Assembly (NCBI GenBank): GCA_021731215.1
Contig: JAKFXU010000068.1
Coordinates: forward strand, 1 to 7,014
Origin: Rhodoferax sp.
GTDB taxonomy: Bacteria > Pseudomonadota > Gammaproteobacteria > Burkholderiales > Burkholderiaceae_C
Direction of reading: 5' to 3'
DNA: 7,014 nt
Made by a program: the position numbers and the translations under genes. Below the pieces are notes generated by a model. It did no database searches and was not told the DNA's origin. It saw only the letters and a program-made list of their open reading frames with translations. This document shows, piece after piece, positions 1 to 7,014 of this stretch. Position 1 is the stretch's first letter; every line of letters begins with the position of its first letter.

Positions 1-86
1 GCCACACCATCGATGGTCACCGTGAATAAAATGCCGTCGCCAATTTCCGGGTCCAAGCGGATGTTTTCAATCACCAGTTCCTGCAT
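1..86 (-). CDS. Partial unrecognised protein, N-terminal 28 codons, runs off left edge
   Basis: Reading the complement leftward from an ATG at 86-84 gives an open frame to the window edge, starting MQELVIENIR and continuing with an acidic, hydrophobic stretch ending TVTIDGV. A purine-rich AAGGG lies about 7 bases upstream of this ATG, a plausible ribosome binding site. The frame stays open upstream to a TGA near 172, but no other ATG lies in it. I do not recognise the family. The alternation of charged and aliphatic residues suggests a beta-rich small domain, but 28 residues are too few to name it. It is divergent from the HAD phosphatase gene, with about 98 bases between the two starts. Whether it is a real gene depends on sequence outside the window. 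Confidence 0.45.
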   Translation of the reverse strand, partial: MQELVIENIRLDPEIGDGILFTVTIDGV

Positions 87-184
87 GCCGATGCCCTTCG
101 TTTGGTCTGGTTCGCCTTCAGGCCGGGATCGTACAGCGGCGTGCCCCTGATGTAAAGTTGATCCAATTTTCCCTCAATTGCCGC

Positions 185-1012
185 ATGCGATCTCTTGCCC
201 ACTGGTCCACCGCAGACCGCCGCCAGATTCGCGGTGTTTTCACCGACATCGACGACACGCTGACCACCGAAGGCGCCATCACGCCCGATGCGCTACAGGC
301 GCTGGCTGATCTCAAGGCCGCCGGCCTGCACGTGATCCCCATCACCGGCCGCCCGGTGGGTTGGAGCACGCCGTTTGCGACCGCCTGGCCGGTCAACGCC
401 ATCGTGGCAGAAAACGGCGCCATGGCGCTGGTGCCACAGCTTGGCGAGAGTCCTCACTCCGGGCTACCCCCAGTGGGAGTGGACAGCAACAAACTCTACC
501 AGCAGGACGCGATCACGCGCGCGGCCAATTTTGTGCGTCTGCAGCAAGTGGCTCAGCGCGTGCTGCGCGAAGTGCCCGGCACCACGCTGGCGCAGGACTC
601 ACCGGGGCGTGAGACCGACATCGCCATCGATCACAGTGAATTTGCCCATCTCGCCCCTGAACAAATTGCGCAGGTGCAGCGCCTCATGCAAAGCGAGGGC
701 ATGCACGCCACCGTGAGCAGCATCCACATCAACGGCTGGTATGGCAATCATGACAAGCTGGCCGGTGCGCGCTGGATCGTGCGCCAACTGCTGGGTCGCA
801 CGCTGGACGCCGAGCTGACGCACTGGGTTTATGTGGGCGACTCCACCAACGACCAGCTGATGTTCCAGCACTTCCCGCATAGCGTGGGCGTCGCCAACAT
901 TCGCCGCTTCGAAGCCGAGCTCACGCATCGGCCGCGCTACATCACAAAGAGCGAACGGGGCGCAGGCTTCGCCGAAGTGGTGCGCGCCTTGCTGTCAGTG
1001 CGCGCGCGCTGA
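185..1012 (+). CDS. HAD-superfamily hydrolase, subclass IIB-like sugar-phosphate phosphatase
   Basis: A 275-residue cytoplasmic phosphatase of the haloacid dehalogenase superfamily. All four core motifs are visible. Motif I is TDIDDT, with nucleophile Asp21 and acid/base Asp23. Motif II is ITGRP, with Thr54. The motif III lysine is Lys191 in NHDKLAG. Motif IV is GDSTND, with Mg-binding Asp219 and Asp223. The long insert between motifs II and III is where type C2 caps sit, as in Cof/sucrose-phosphatase/mannosyl-3-phosphoglycerate-phosphatase relatives, so a phosphorylated sugar or polyol substrate is likely but not fixed by the sequence. An in-frame TTG at 158 would add nine residues. I prefer ATG at 185 because the family usually begins about 20 residues before motif I; neither start has a good Shine-Dalgarno. 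The stop lies 199 bases before ugpB, on the same strand, so co-regulation is possible but unproven. Confidence 0.86.
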   Translation: MRSLAHWSTADRRQIRGVFTDIDDTLTTEGAITPDALQALADLKAAGLHVIPITGRPVGWSTPFATAWPVNAIVAENGAMALVPQLGESPHSGLPPVGVDSNKLYQQDAITRAANFVRLQQVAQRVLREVPGTTLAQDSPGRETDIAIDHSEFAHLAPEQIAQVQRLMQSEGMHATVSSIHINGWYGNHDKLAGARWIVRQLLGRTLDAELTHWVYVGDSTNDQLMFQHFPHSVGVANIRRFEAELTHRPRYITKSERGAGFAEVVRALLSVRAR

Positions 1013-1096
1013 ACTCTCGCGCACCTCGCCCAGGCCAGGCCGATCATGGAGGCTGCTGCAGCGCAGCATTCACCTGCTCCCCTGATGGAAACCCGG

Positions 1097-1154
1097 ATAG
1101 GAGCCCACCGAAAACTAGCGCTTAATCCAAGGTTCCAGTTTCTCACCTATTTTT
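1097..1154 (+). terminator. Interrupted inverted repeat ending in a T run; possible terminator after the HAD gene
   Basis: Two nested pairs of perfect 5-base arms are visible: ATAGG (1097-1101) with CCTAT (1146-1150), and inside them AAACT (1112-1116) with AGTTT (1137-1141). A run of Ts follows the outer arm (1150-1154). The shape resembles a weak factor-independent terminator, or a structured leader if transcription passes through it. The stems are short, AT-rich and separated by internal loops, so it is at best a weak terminator. Its T run touches the proposed Pho box of ugpB. Confidence 0.2.
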
Positions 1155-1186
1155 GTCGCGTAACCGTCACAGTTCACGGCTATGCT
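1153..1186 (+). promoter_or_regulatory. Candidate PhoB-dependent promoter of the ugp operon (Pho box plus -10)
   Basis: Positions 1153-1170 read TTGTCGC-GTAA-CCGTCAC, two 7-base half-sites separated by 4 bases. Against the E. coli Pho box consensus (CTGTCAT, four A/T-rich bases, CTGTCAY) I count 13 of 18 matching positions. Exactly 10 bases further on is TATGCT (1181-1186), which matches the -10 consensus at 4 of 6. In Pho promoters the box replaces the -35 element and sits about 10 bases upstream of the -10, so the spacing is right. Transcription would start near 1193 and leave a short leader containing the ugpB ribosome binding site. The E. coli ugp operon is a known PhoB target, which makes the reading plausible. 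It was judged by eye only. Confidence 0.45.
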
Positions 1187-1200
1187 CAACGCTCTTATTC

Positions 1201-1208
1201 AAGGAGAA
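1201..1208 (+). promoter_or_regulatory. Ribosome binding site that fixes the ugpB start
   Basis: AAGGAGAA lies 3 bases before the ATG at 1212, with the core GGAG 6 bases before it. It is the strongest Shine-Dalgarno sequence in the window. It rules out the longer in-frame start at 1182, which would add ten residues ahead of the signal peptide and lies inside the proposed -10 hexamer. Confidence 0.8.
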
Positions 1209-1211
1209 CGC

Positions 1212-2519
1212 ATGAAATTCAAACTTGCTGCCGTCGCACTCGCAGCGGCTTTTTCCATTTCTGCCCAGGCGCAAACCGAAGTCCAGTGGTGGCATTCGAT
1301 GGGCGGCGCGCTGGGCGAATGGGTCAATGACCAGGCCAAGGACTTCAACGCCAGCCAGAAGGATTACAAGGTTACGCCGGTCTTCAAGGGCAGTTACGAC
1401 CAGTCCATGACGGCCGCGATTGCCGCCTTCCGCGCCGGCAACGCACCGCACATTCTGCAGGTGTTCGAGGTCGGAACCGCCACCATGATGGCTTCCAAAG
1501 GCGCCATCAAGCCGGTCGGTGAAGTCATGAAGGAAGCGGGTCAGAAGTTTGACCCCAAAGCCTACGTTGATGCTGTGGCCGGTTACTACACTGCGCCCAA
1601 CGGTCAAATGCTGAGTTTTCCATTCAACAGCTCGACGCCGGTATTCCACTACAACAAGGACGCCTTCAAGGCGGCCGGGATCGACACCGAAAAGCCACCG
1701 ACCACCTGGCCTGAAGTAGCGCTGGCGGCAGCCAAACTCAAGGCTTCCGGCCACAAATGTCCGTTTACCACCAGTTGGATCAGTTGGACCCAGTTGGAGA
1801 GTTTTTCTGCCTGGCACAACACGGAATTTGCCACCAAAGGCAACGGCATGAAGGGGATCGATGCGCGTCTGAATTTCAACACCCCTTTGCACGTTCGCCA
1901 CATTGAGAATCTGGCCAACATGTCCAAACAAGGACTGTTTGTGTACAAAGGCCGCGGCAATGCGGCAGATGCGACTTTTGTCTCGGGTGAATGCGCCATG
2001 GCCACGGGGTCGTCCGCCCTGTATGGCAACATCAAACGCAATTCGAAATTTGCCTCCGGCATCGGCACCCTGCCGTTCTACCCGGACGTCACGGGCGCAC
2101 CGCAAAACACAGTGATCGGCGGCGCCAGTCTGTGGGTGATGGCGGGCAAGACTGCGCCGGAGTACAAGGCGGTGGCCGCTTTCTTCAGCTTTCTCTCGCA
2201 ACCGGATGTGGCGGCAAAAAGCCACCAGCGTACCGGCTACCTGCCGGTGACCAAGGCCTCCTTCGAACTGACCGATAAATCAGGTTTCTACAAGGAAAAT
2301 CCGGGCACCGATGTCTCTGTCAACCAAATGATCCGCAAGACGACCGACAAGTCGCGCGGCATCCGGCTGGGCAACTTTGTCCAGATTCGCACCATTATTG
2401 ACGAGGAACTTGAAGGCGTCTGGGGTGGCAAGCAAAGTGCCAAGGACGGACTGGAAGCGGCCATCAAACGGGGCAATGAGCAGCTCGAGCGCTTTCAGAA
2501 AGCCAATTCCGGCAAATAA
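1212..2519 (+). CDS. ugpB: sn-glycerol-3-phosphate ABC transporter, periplasmic binding protein UgpB
   Basis: A 435-residue extracytoplasmic solute-binding protein (family 1), about the length of E. coli UgpB. It captures glycerol-3-phosphate, and in E. coli also glycerophosphodiesters, and delivers it to UgpAE. Residues 1-20 are a Sec signal peptide: Lys2/Lys4, an alanine-rich core and an AQA cleavage site, so the mature protein should begin QTEVQWWHSMGG. Family hallmarks follow in order: KGSYDQ, LQVFEVGTATMM, FPFNSSTPV, the paired tryptophans of TSWISWTQLE (Trp189, Trp192), ATGSSALYG, GGASLWVM, RTGYLPVT and RGIRLGNFVQIR (Arg385). The tryptophan pair, the tyrosines and the late arginine correspond to ligand-contacting residues described for the E. 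coli protein. It is the first gene of the operon, with ugpA starting 6 bases after its stop. A high level of expression is suggested by its strong ribosome binding site, as is usual for binding proteins. Confidence 0.96.
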   Translation: MKFKLAAVALAAAFSISAQAQTEVQWWHSMGGALGEWVNDQAKDFNASQKDYKVTPVFKGSYDQSMTAAIAAFRAGNAPHILQVFEVGTATMMASKGAIKPVGEVMKEAGQKFDPKAYVDAVAGYYTAPNGQMLSFPFNSSTPVFHYNKDAFKAAGIDTEKPPTTWPEVALAAAKLKASGHKCPFTTSWISWTQLESFSAWHNTEFATKGNGMKGIDARLNFNTPLHVRHIENLANMSKQGLFVYKGRGNAADATFVSGECAMATGSSALYGNIKRNSKFASGIGTLPFYPDVTGAPQNTVIGGASLWVMAGKTAPEYKAVAAFFSFLSQPDVAAKSHQRTGYLPVTKASFELTDKSGFYKENPGTDVSVNQMIRKTTDKSRGIRLGNFVQIRTIIDEELEGVWGGKQSAKDGLEAAIKRGNEQLERFQKANSGK

Positions 2520-2525
2520 GTCGAG

Positions 2526-3407
2526 GTGGAAAAACGCGTCCGCTTCAAATCAGGATGGCTGCCCTGGGTGCTGGTTGCGCCCCAGATGGTGATCGTCCTG
2601 GTTTTCTTCTTCTGGCCAGCCGCTCAGGCGCTTTACCAAAGCGTGCTGACGGAAGACCCGTTTGGCATGTCGCGCGAGTTTGTCGGGCTGCTTAATTTCG
2701 AGCGCCTGTTTGCCGACCCCGGCTACCTTGACTCCTTCAAAACCACCGCCGTTTTTTCGGTATTGGTGGCGGGCTGTGGTTTGACTATTTCCCTGCTGCT
2801 GGCGGTCATGGCGAATCGGGTGATCCGGGGTGCCGGTTTTTACAAGACGCTGCTGATTTGGCCCTACGCCGTCGCGCCGGTGGTGGCGGGCGTACTGTGG
2901 CTGTTCATGTTTGCCTCGCCCATGGGCATCCTGGCCTATGCCCTGCGCTGGTTCGGCTTGGACTGGAACCACCTGCTCAATGGCAACCATGCCATGGCGC
3001 TGATCGTGATGGCGGCGGTCTGGAAGCAGATTTCCTACAACTTCCTGTTTTTTCTGGCCGGCCTGCAGTCGATTCCCAAGTCGCTTATTGAAGCGGCGGC
3101 GATCGACGGCGCGACGCCCTGGAAAAGGTTCTGGACGATTGTCTTTCCGCTGCTCTCTCCAACCGCATTTTTTCTGCTGGTGATGAACGTGGTCTATGCC
3201 TTCTTTGACACTTTCGCCATCATTGACGCGGTGACCCATGGCGGTCCGGGCAAGGAGACTTCGATTCTGGTTTACAAGGTCTACTACGACGGCTTCAAGG
3301 CGCTGGACATGGGTGGCTCGGCCGCGCAGTCGGTGGTGCTGATGTTGATCGTGATTGCGCTGACTGTCATCCAGTTCCGCTTCATCGAGAAAAAGGTTAA
3401 TTATTGA
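2526..3407 (+). CDS. ugpA: sn-glycerol-3-phosphate ABC transporter permease UgpA
   Basis: A 293-residue inner-membrane permease that pairs with UgpE to form the glycerol-3-phosphate channel. Six hydrophobic segments lie at roughly residues 12-34, 72-98, 107-129, 155-178, 204-228 and 263-284. The cytoplasmic EAA loop that docks on the ATPase begins at residue 189 ([14 protein letters not shown]) and runs to about 212. Strong UgpA-type blocks include [10 protein letters not shown] near the N terminus, [37 protein letters not shown] and SAAQSVVLM. The start is GTG at 2526; no ATG precedes the first membrane segment, and the only ribosome binding signal is a weak GAGG touching the start codon, so translation is probably coupled to ugpB, whose stop is 6 bases away. 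The TGA stop is followed by 23 further sense codons in the same frame. Confidence 0.95.
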   Translation: MEKRVRFKSGWLPWVLVAPQMVIVLVFFFWPAAQALYQSVLTEDPFGMSREFVGLLNFERLFADPGYLDSFKTTAVFSVLVAGCGLTISLLLAVMANRVIRGAGFYKTLLIWPYAVAPVVAGVLWLFMFASPMGILAYALRWFGLDWNHLLNGNHAMALIVMAAVWKQISYNFLFFLAGLQSIPKSLIEAAAIDGATPWKRFWTIVFPLLSPTAFFLLVMNVVYAFFDTFAIIDAVTHGGPGKETSILVYKVYYDGFKALDMGGSAAQSVVLMLIVIALTVIQFRFIEKKVNY

Positions 3408-3475
3408 CAACCTGCAGGGCAACGCGCAGCCGCTATGGAGCCGGTGTTGTCCGCAATTGATTTGATTTACATTGC
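3408..3475 (+). other. ugpA-ugpE junction with in-frame short ORF ending in ATGA overlap
   Basis: This 68-base gap is long for this tightly packed operon; the other ugp junctions are 6 bases and a 1-base overlap. In the frame of ugpA there is no stop until the TGA at 3477-3479, which overlaps the ugpE ATG at 3476 as ATGA. Within it an ATG at 3435 opens a 14-codon [17 protein letters not shown]. It has no convincing ribosome binding site of its own. It could serve translational coupling to ugpE or be chance. A perfect -35 hexamer TTGACA straddles the ugpA stop (3404-3409), but no -10 hexamer stands at the right distance. Confidence 0.3.
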
Positions 3476-4329
3476 ATGATTGAACGTCGCCCTGGCCTTA
3501 CCTTTGTAGCGCACCTGATCGTCATCACCGGGGTGCTGATCGTGGCTTTCCCGGTGCTGCTGACGCTGGTCGCGGCATCGCAAACTGCACAACAAATTGC
3601 CCAGAGCGTGCCGATCTCGCTGTGGCCGGGCAGCAACTTGCTGGAGAGTTTTCGGCTGGCGCTGTTTGGCGGCGAAACCAGTGCCGGCAGTATGATTCCG
3701 CCGGTTGCTCCCATGCTATGGGTCAGTTTTGTGACCGCCATGGTGATCGCCATTGGCAAGATCACGATCTCGATGCTGTCTGCGTTTGCCATCGTTTACT
3801 TCCGCTTCCCGTTTCGCAATCTGGTGTTCTGGATGATCTTCGTCACCCTGATGCTGCCGGTGGAGGTCCGCATTGGGCCGACCTACCAGGTGGTGGCGGA
3901 TCTGGGCATGCTCAACACCTACGCCGGACTGACCGTGCCGCTGATCGCCTCGGCCACCGCCACTTTTTTGTTTCGGCAGTTTTTTCTGACGGTGCCCGAT
4001 GAACTGGTGGAAGCAGCCCGCGTCGACGGGGCCGGCCCGATGCGTTTTTTCAAGGACATCCTGCTCCCGCTGTCGAGCACCTCGATTGCGGCGTTGTTTG
4101 TGATCCAGTTCATTTACGGCTGGAATCAGTACCTGTGGCCGCTGCTGGTGACCACCAATGAATCGATGTACCCGATTGTGCTGGGCATCAACCGGCTGAT
4201 TGCCGGTGAGTCCTACACCGAGTGGAACGTGGTCATGGCCACCGCTTTACTGGCCATGATTCCCCCGGCCGTGGTGGTGATCCTGATGCAGAAATGGTTT
4301 GTCAAAGGTTTGGTGGATACAGAAAAATA

Positions 4330-4330
<1 letters not shown>
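3476..4330 (+). CDS. ugpE: sn-glycerol-3-phosphate ABC transporter permease UgpE
   Basis: A 284-residue inner-membrane permease, the second channel subunit of the Ugp importer (E. coli UgpE has 281). The N terminus [10 protein letters not shown] matches the family's usual short polar start before the first membrane segment (about 11-33). Diagnostic stretches are [47 protein letters not shown] and [13 protein letters not shown]. The EAA loop starts at residue 179 ([14 protein letters not shown]). The C terminus is the family-typical KGLVDTEK. The ATG at 3476 is preceded four codons upstream by an in-frame TGA, so the start is secure, yet no Shine-Dalgarno is visible before it. The loop at about residues 63-80, rich in Gly, Ser and Pro, differs from E. 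coli and is probably a variable periplasmic segment. Confidence 0.95.
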
Positions 4331-5331
<1,001 letters not shown>

Positions 5332-5346
<15 letters not shown>

Positions 5347-5366
5347 GCCTGCTTGTGGCCGCCGGG
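5332..5366 (+). repeat. 10-base direct repeat flanking the ugpC stop codon
   Basis: GGCCGCCGGG occurs at 5332-5341, as the last codons of ugpC, and again at 5357-5366 just after its stop, a 25-base offset. Both copies are exact. In GC-rich DNA this may be chance, or a small local duplication at the gene end. There is no accompanying hairpin with a T run, so this junction shows no terminator. Confidence 0.5.
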
Positions 5367-5429
5367 AAACTGGCCCCAGAAAACACAATGGCGTTCTCCG
5401 GCAAAGGCCGTGGTGTGGACGCGCTCATG

Positions 5430-5435
5430 CACAAT
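5430..5435 (+). promoter_or_regulatory. Possible -10 element of lgt (CACAAT)
   Basis: CACAAT at 5430-5435 matches the -10 consensus at 4 of 6 positions and is directly preceded by TG. Its downstream end is 7 bases before the preferred lgt ATG at 5443, so a transcript starting there would be leaderless or nearly so. No good -35 hexamer stands 16-18 bases upstream (the sequence is GCCGTG), so support is weak. Confidence 0.15.
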
Positions 5436-5442
5436 GTCGTCT

Positions 5443-6249
5443 ATGCTGATTCACCCCCAAATTGATCCGGTCGCGCTGCAGCTCGGCCCTCTGGCCATCC
5501 ATTGGTATGGCCTGACCTACTTGGCCGCTTTTGGCCTGTTCATGCTTTTGGGTTTGCGGCGCCTGCGCCATGAGCCGTTTGCGTCGATCGTCGGACCCGG
5601 TTCCTGGGGCCGCCGGGACGTGGAGGACATTCTGTTTTTGGGGGTGCTGGGCGTGGTAGTGGGCGGCCGCTTGGGCTATTGCCTGTTTTACAAACCCCTC
5701 TATTACCTGGCGCACCCGCTGGAGATTTTTGCGGTGTGGCAAGGCGGCATGAGTTTTCACGGCGGCATGTTGGGTGTCATTGTCGCCATGTTGTGGTTTG
5801 CCCGCTCCCGCGCCAAGCCCTGGCTGCAAGTCGCTGATTTTGTGGCGCCGTGCGTGCCCACCGGGCTGGCAGCGGGACGGCTGGGCAACTTCATCAACGG
5901 CGAGTTGTGGGGCCGCGTGAGCAGCCCGGATCTGCCCTGGGGCATGGTGTTTCGGGGCGCGGGCGATTTGCCGCGCCACCCGTCGCAGGTCTACCAGTTC
6001 TTGCTGGAGGGCTTGCTGTTGTTCGTGCTGTTGTGGCTCTATGCGCGCAAGCAGCGCAGCGAAGGCCAGGTGGCGGCGGTCTTTTTGATCGGCTACGGGG
6101 TGTTTCGTTTTATCGCCGAGTTCTTCCGCGAACCCGATGCGCATCTGGGCATTTTGTCGCTCGGTCTGAGCATGGGGCAATGGCTGTGTCTGCCCATGAT
6201 TGTGGGCGGGGCCGGCCTGTGGCGCTGGGCCCGGACCCGCCATCAGTAA
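5443..6249 (+). CDS. lgt: Prolipoprotein diacylglyceryl transferase Lgt
   Basis: A 268-residue inner-membrane enzyme that transfers the sn-1,2-diacylglyceryl group of phosphatidylglycerol to the lipobox cysteine of prolipoproteins, the first step of lipoprotein maturation. The Lgt signature [14 protein letters not shown] lies at 145-158, with Arg146, Asn149 and Glu154 matching E. coli Arg143, Asn146 and Glu151. His106 in SFHGGMLG matches E. coli His103. Near the end, [11 protein letters not shown] carries Arg222, Glu226 and Arg229, with the same spacing as E. coli Arg239, Glu243 and Arg246. [12 protein letters not shown] is also typical. Several hydrophobic segments fit the seven-helix topology. 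I prefer ATG 5443, giving [19 protein letters not shown] 5434 would add three residues, and a 5353 start adds an atypical tail. No start has a Shine-Dalgarno. It begins 96 bases after ugpC and ends 14 bases before the next gene. Confidence 0.96.
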   Translation: MLIHPQIDPVALQLGPLAIHWYGLTYLAAFGLFMLLGLRRLRHEPFASIVGPGSWGRRDVEDILFLGVLGVVVGGRLGYCLFYKPLYYLAHPLEIFAVWQGGMSFHGGMLGVIVAMLWFARSRAKPWLQVADFVAPCVPTGLAAGRLGNFINGELWGRVSSPDLPWGMVFRGAGDLPRHPSQVYQFLLEGLLLFVLLWLYARKQRSEGQVAAVFLIGYGVFRFIAEFFREPDAHLGILSLGLSMGQWLCLPMIVGGAGLWRWARTRHQ

Positions 6250-6263
6250 AGCAGGCGATTGAC

Positions 6264-7014
6264 ATGAACACCTCCGATTGGATCAGCCGCAACGTTTCCA
6301 AACTGCTGCCGGTCGCGGGTTCAAAGAAAAAAGAGGCTGCAGCCGCCACCGATGCTTCGGAGAGCGCGCGCCAGACCCTGCGCTCCACCCGCGAGCGCCT
6401 GGCCGGTACCTTGCGCCACAAGGAAGAGGCGCTGTCGCCGCGTGAGCTGCGCCGCACGCTGACCGAGTTGCAGGCGGTGGTGGACGACCATGTCAGCGAG
6501 GTCGAAGGCGGGCGCCGGGCCCGCGGCGTGGCGCTCTGGTACGGCGCGGCCACGCCGGCGCAGCGGCGCGACTGCTGGCTGCTGATGAGCGAGCAGTTCG
6601 TGGCCGATCCGCAAGTCGTCAAACTGGCAAAGGCCCGGTTCGCGGCGGCGGTGGGAACACCCGACGAAGCGGTGGCTGAAGTGCATTACCGCCGCGCCAC
6701 GGTGTCGCCGCGCCGGCGTTTGCTGCAGCGCTTCAGCGCCTTTCCCGAAGGGATACGGTTTTTGGTCGATCTGCGCGCCGAAATGCTGCCCTATCTGAAG
6801 TCCGACCAGCGCCTGCAAGCGCTGGACGTCGAGATGGAATACATGTTCTCCACCTGGTTTGACGTCGGTTTTCTGGAGCTGCGGCGCATCAGTTGGGATT
6901 CGCCCGCGTCCTTGATCGAGAAACTGATCAAGTACGAGGCGGTGCACGACATCAAAAGCTGGGCCGACATGAAGAACCGGCTGGACTCGGATCGGCGCTG
7001 CTACGGCTTTTTTC
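6264..7014 (+). CDS. Malonyl-CoA decarboxylase, N-terminal 250 residues, cut by right edge
   Basis: An open frame from ATG 6264 to the window end, recognised as malonyl-CoA decarboxylase (MCD/MatA family), which converts malonyl-CoA to acetyl-CoA and CO2. Residues 1-40 are a variable, charged and Ala-rich lead. Residues from about 45 to 190 are helical and Arg/Leu-rich, as expected of the MCD N-terminal oligomerisation domain. The most diagnostic block begins at 203, including FLELRRISWDSPASLIEKL followed by IKYEAVHDIKSWADMKNRL and, at the edge, DRRCYGFF. The catalytic GNAT-like domain with the active-site serine and histidine lies beyond the window, so its integrity cannot be judged. An AGG about 8 bases upstream is a weak ribosome binding site. 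It starts 14 bases after the lgt stop, so the two are probably co-transcribed. The usual matB/matC partners are not in view. Confidence 0.92.
   Translation, partial: MNTSDWISRNVSKLLPVAGSKKKEAAAATDASESARQTLRSTRERLAGTLRHKEEALSPRELRRTLTELQAVVDDHVSEVEGGRRARGVALWYGAATPAQRRDCWLLMSEQFVADPQVVKLAKARFAAAVGTPDEAVAEVHYRRATVSPRRRLLQRFSAFPEGIRFLVDLRAEMLPYLKSDQRLQALDVEMEYMFSTWFDVGFLELRRISWDSPASLIEKLIKYEAVHDIKSWADMKNRLDSDRRCYGFF

Noticed and set aside
85..176. Protein-like minus-strand stretch (LYIRGTPLYDPGLKANQT) upstream of the left-edge gene
   Set aside because: It has no start codon nearby, is in a different frame from the left-edge gene and ends without a partner. I considered a frameshifted N terminus, but the ATG at 86 with its own AAGGG site explains the data more simply.
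118..423. Minus-strand 101-codon ORF overlapping the HAD gene
   Set aside because: It lies antisense to the motif I region of the HAD protein, has biased composition and matches nothing recognisable.
1054..1068. Perfect 6-base hairpin TGCTGC-AGC-GCAGCA downstream of the HAD gene, as a terminator
   Set aside because: The stem is short, the loop is minimal and the following bases are TTCACC rather than a T run.
1167..2225. Minus-strand ORF of 352 codons across ugpB
   Set aside because: Antisense to the well-supported ugpB, with low-complexity Arg/Gly/Val composition and no domain signal.
2550..3422. Long minus-strand ORF of about 290 codons across ugpA
   Set aside because: Rich in His, Gln and Arg, it is the usual antisense shadow of a hydrophobic protein gene with strong third-position GC. 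The plus strand clearly encodes UgpA.
3404..3432. Perfect -35 hexamer TTGACA at the ugpA stop as an internal promoter for ugpE
   Set aside because: The spacer and -10 region are GC-rich, with nothing like TATAAT 16-18 bases downstream. TATGGA lies 24 bases away, which is too far.
5388..5465. Small [19 protein letters not shown]... overlapping the lgt start
   Set aside because: About 25 codons, no ribosome binding site, out of frame with lgt and no recognisable features; most likely chance.
5425..6243. Minus-strand ORF of 272 codons across lgt
   Set aside because: Gln/His/Ala-rich antisense shadow of the membrane protein Lgt, with no recognisable motif.
6321..6947. Minus-strand ORF of 208 codons at the right end
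   Set aside because: It covers the malonyl-CoA decarboxylase coding region, whose protein is recognisable on the plus strand. The minus product is His/Gln-rich and unrecognised.

Overview
The window is a GC-rich stretch of bacterial chromosome. The protein sequences look like those of a beta-proteobacterium of the Burkholderiales, probably Comamonadaceae (Rhodoferax/Polaromonas-like). That placement rests on recalled family resemblance, not on a search. I see no mobile element, CRISPR array, tRNA or rRNA. Apart from the far left edge, everything reads left to right.

Layout: (1) 1-86, the first 28 codons of an unrecognised gene on the minus strand that runs off the left edge. (2) 185-1012, a HAD-superfamily phosphatase (subclass IIB type) transcribed divergently from it. 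(3) 1013-1211, a 199-base regulatory gap holding an interrupted inverted repeat and, just before ugpB, a candidate Pho box placed 10 bases upstream of a -10-like hexamer. (4) 1212-5346, a complete ugpBAEC operon encoding the sn-glycerol-3-phosphate ABC importer: periplasmic binding protein, two permeases and ATPase. No ugpQ (glycerophosphodiesterase) follows. (5) 5443-6249, lgt, prolipoprotein diacylglyceryl transferase. (6) 6264-7014, the N-terminal 250 residues of a malonyl-CoA decarboxylase, cut by the right edge.

How the genes fit together: UgpB captures glycerol-3-phosphate in the periplasm, UgpA and UgpE form the channel, and UgpC powers import. The product is both a phosphate source and the backbone for phospholipid synthesis. 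Lgt takes diacylglyceryl groups from phosphatidylglycerol to lipidate lipoproteins. Malonyl-CoA decarboxylase turns malonyl-CoA, the fatty-acid building unit, into acetyl-CoA. The neighbourhood therefore has a loose phospholipid theme, but a shared function beyond the ugp genes is inference.

I did not find a convincing undescribed system. The most useful observations are the candidate Pho box, the ugpA-ugpE junction (open reading frame after the ugpA stop, ending in an ATGA overlap with ugpE) and the start of lgt, which has no Shine-Dalgarno sequence.
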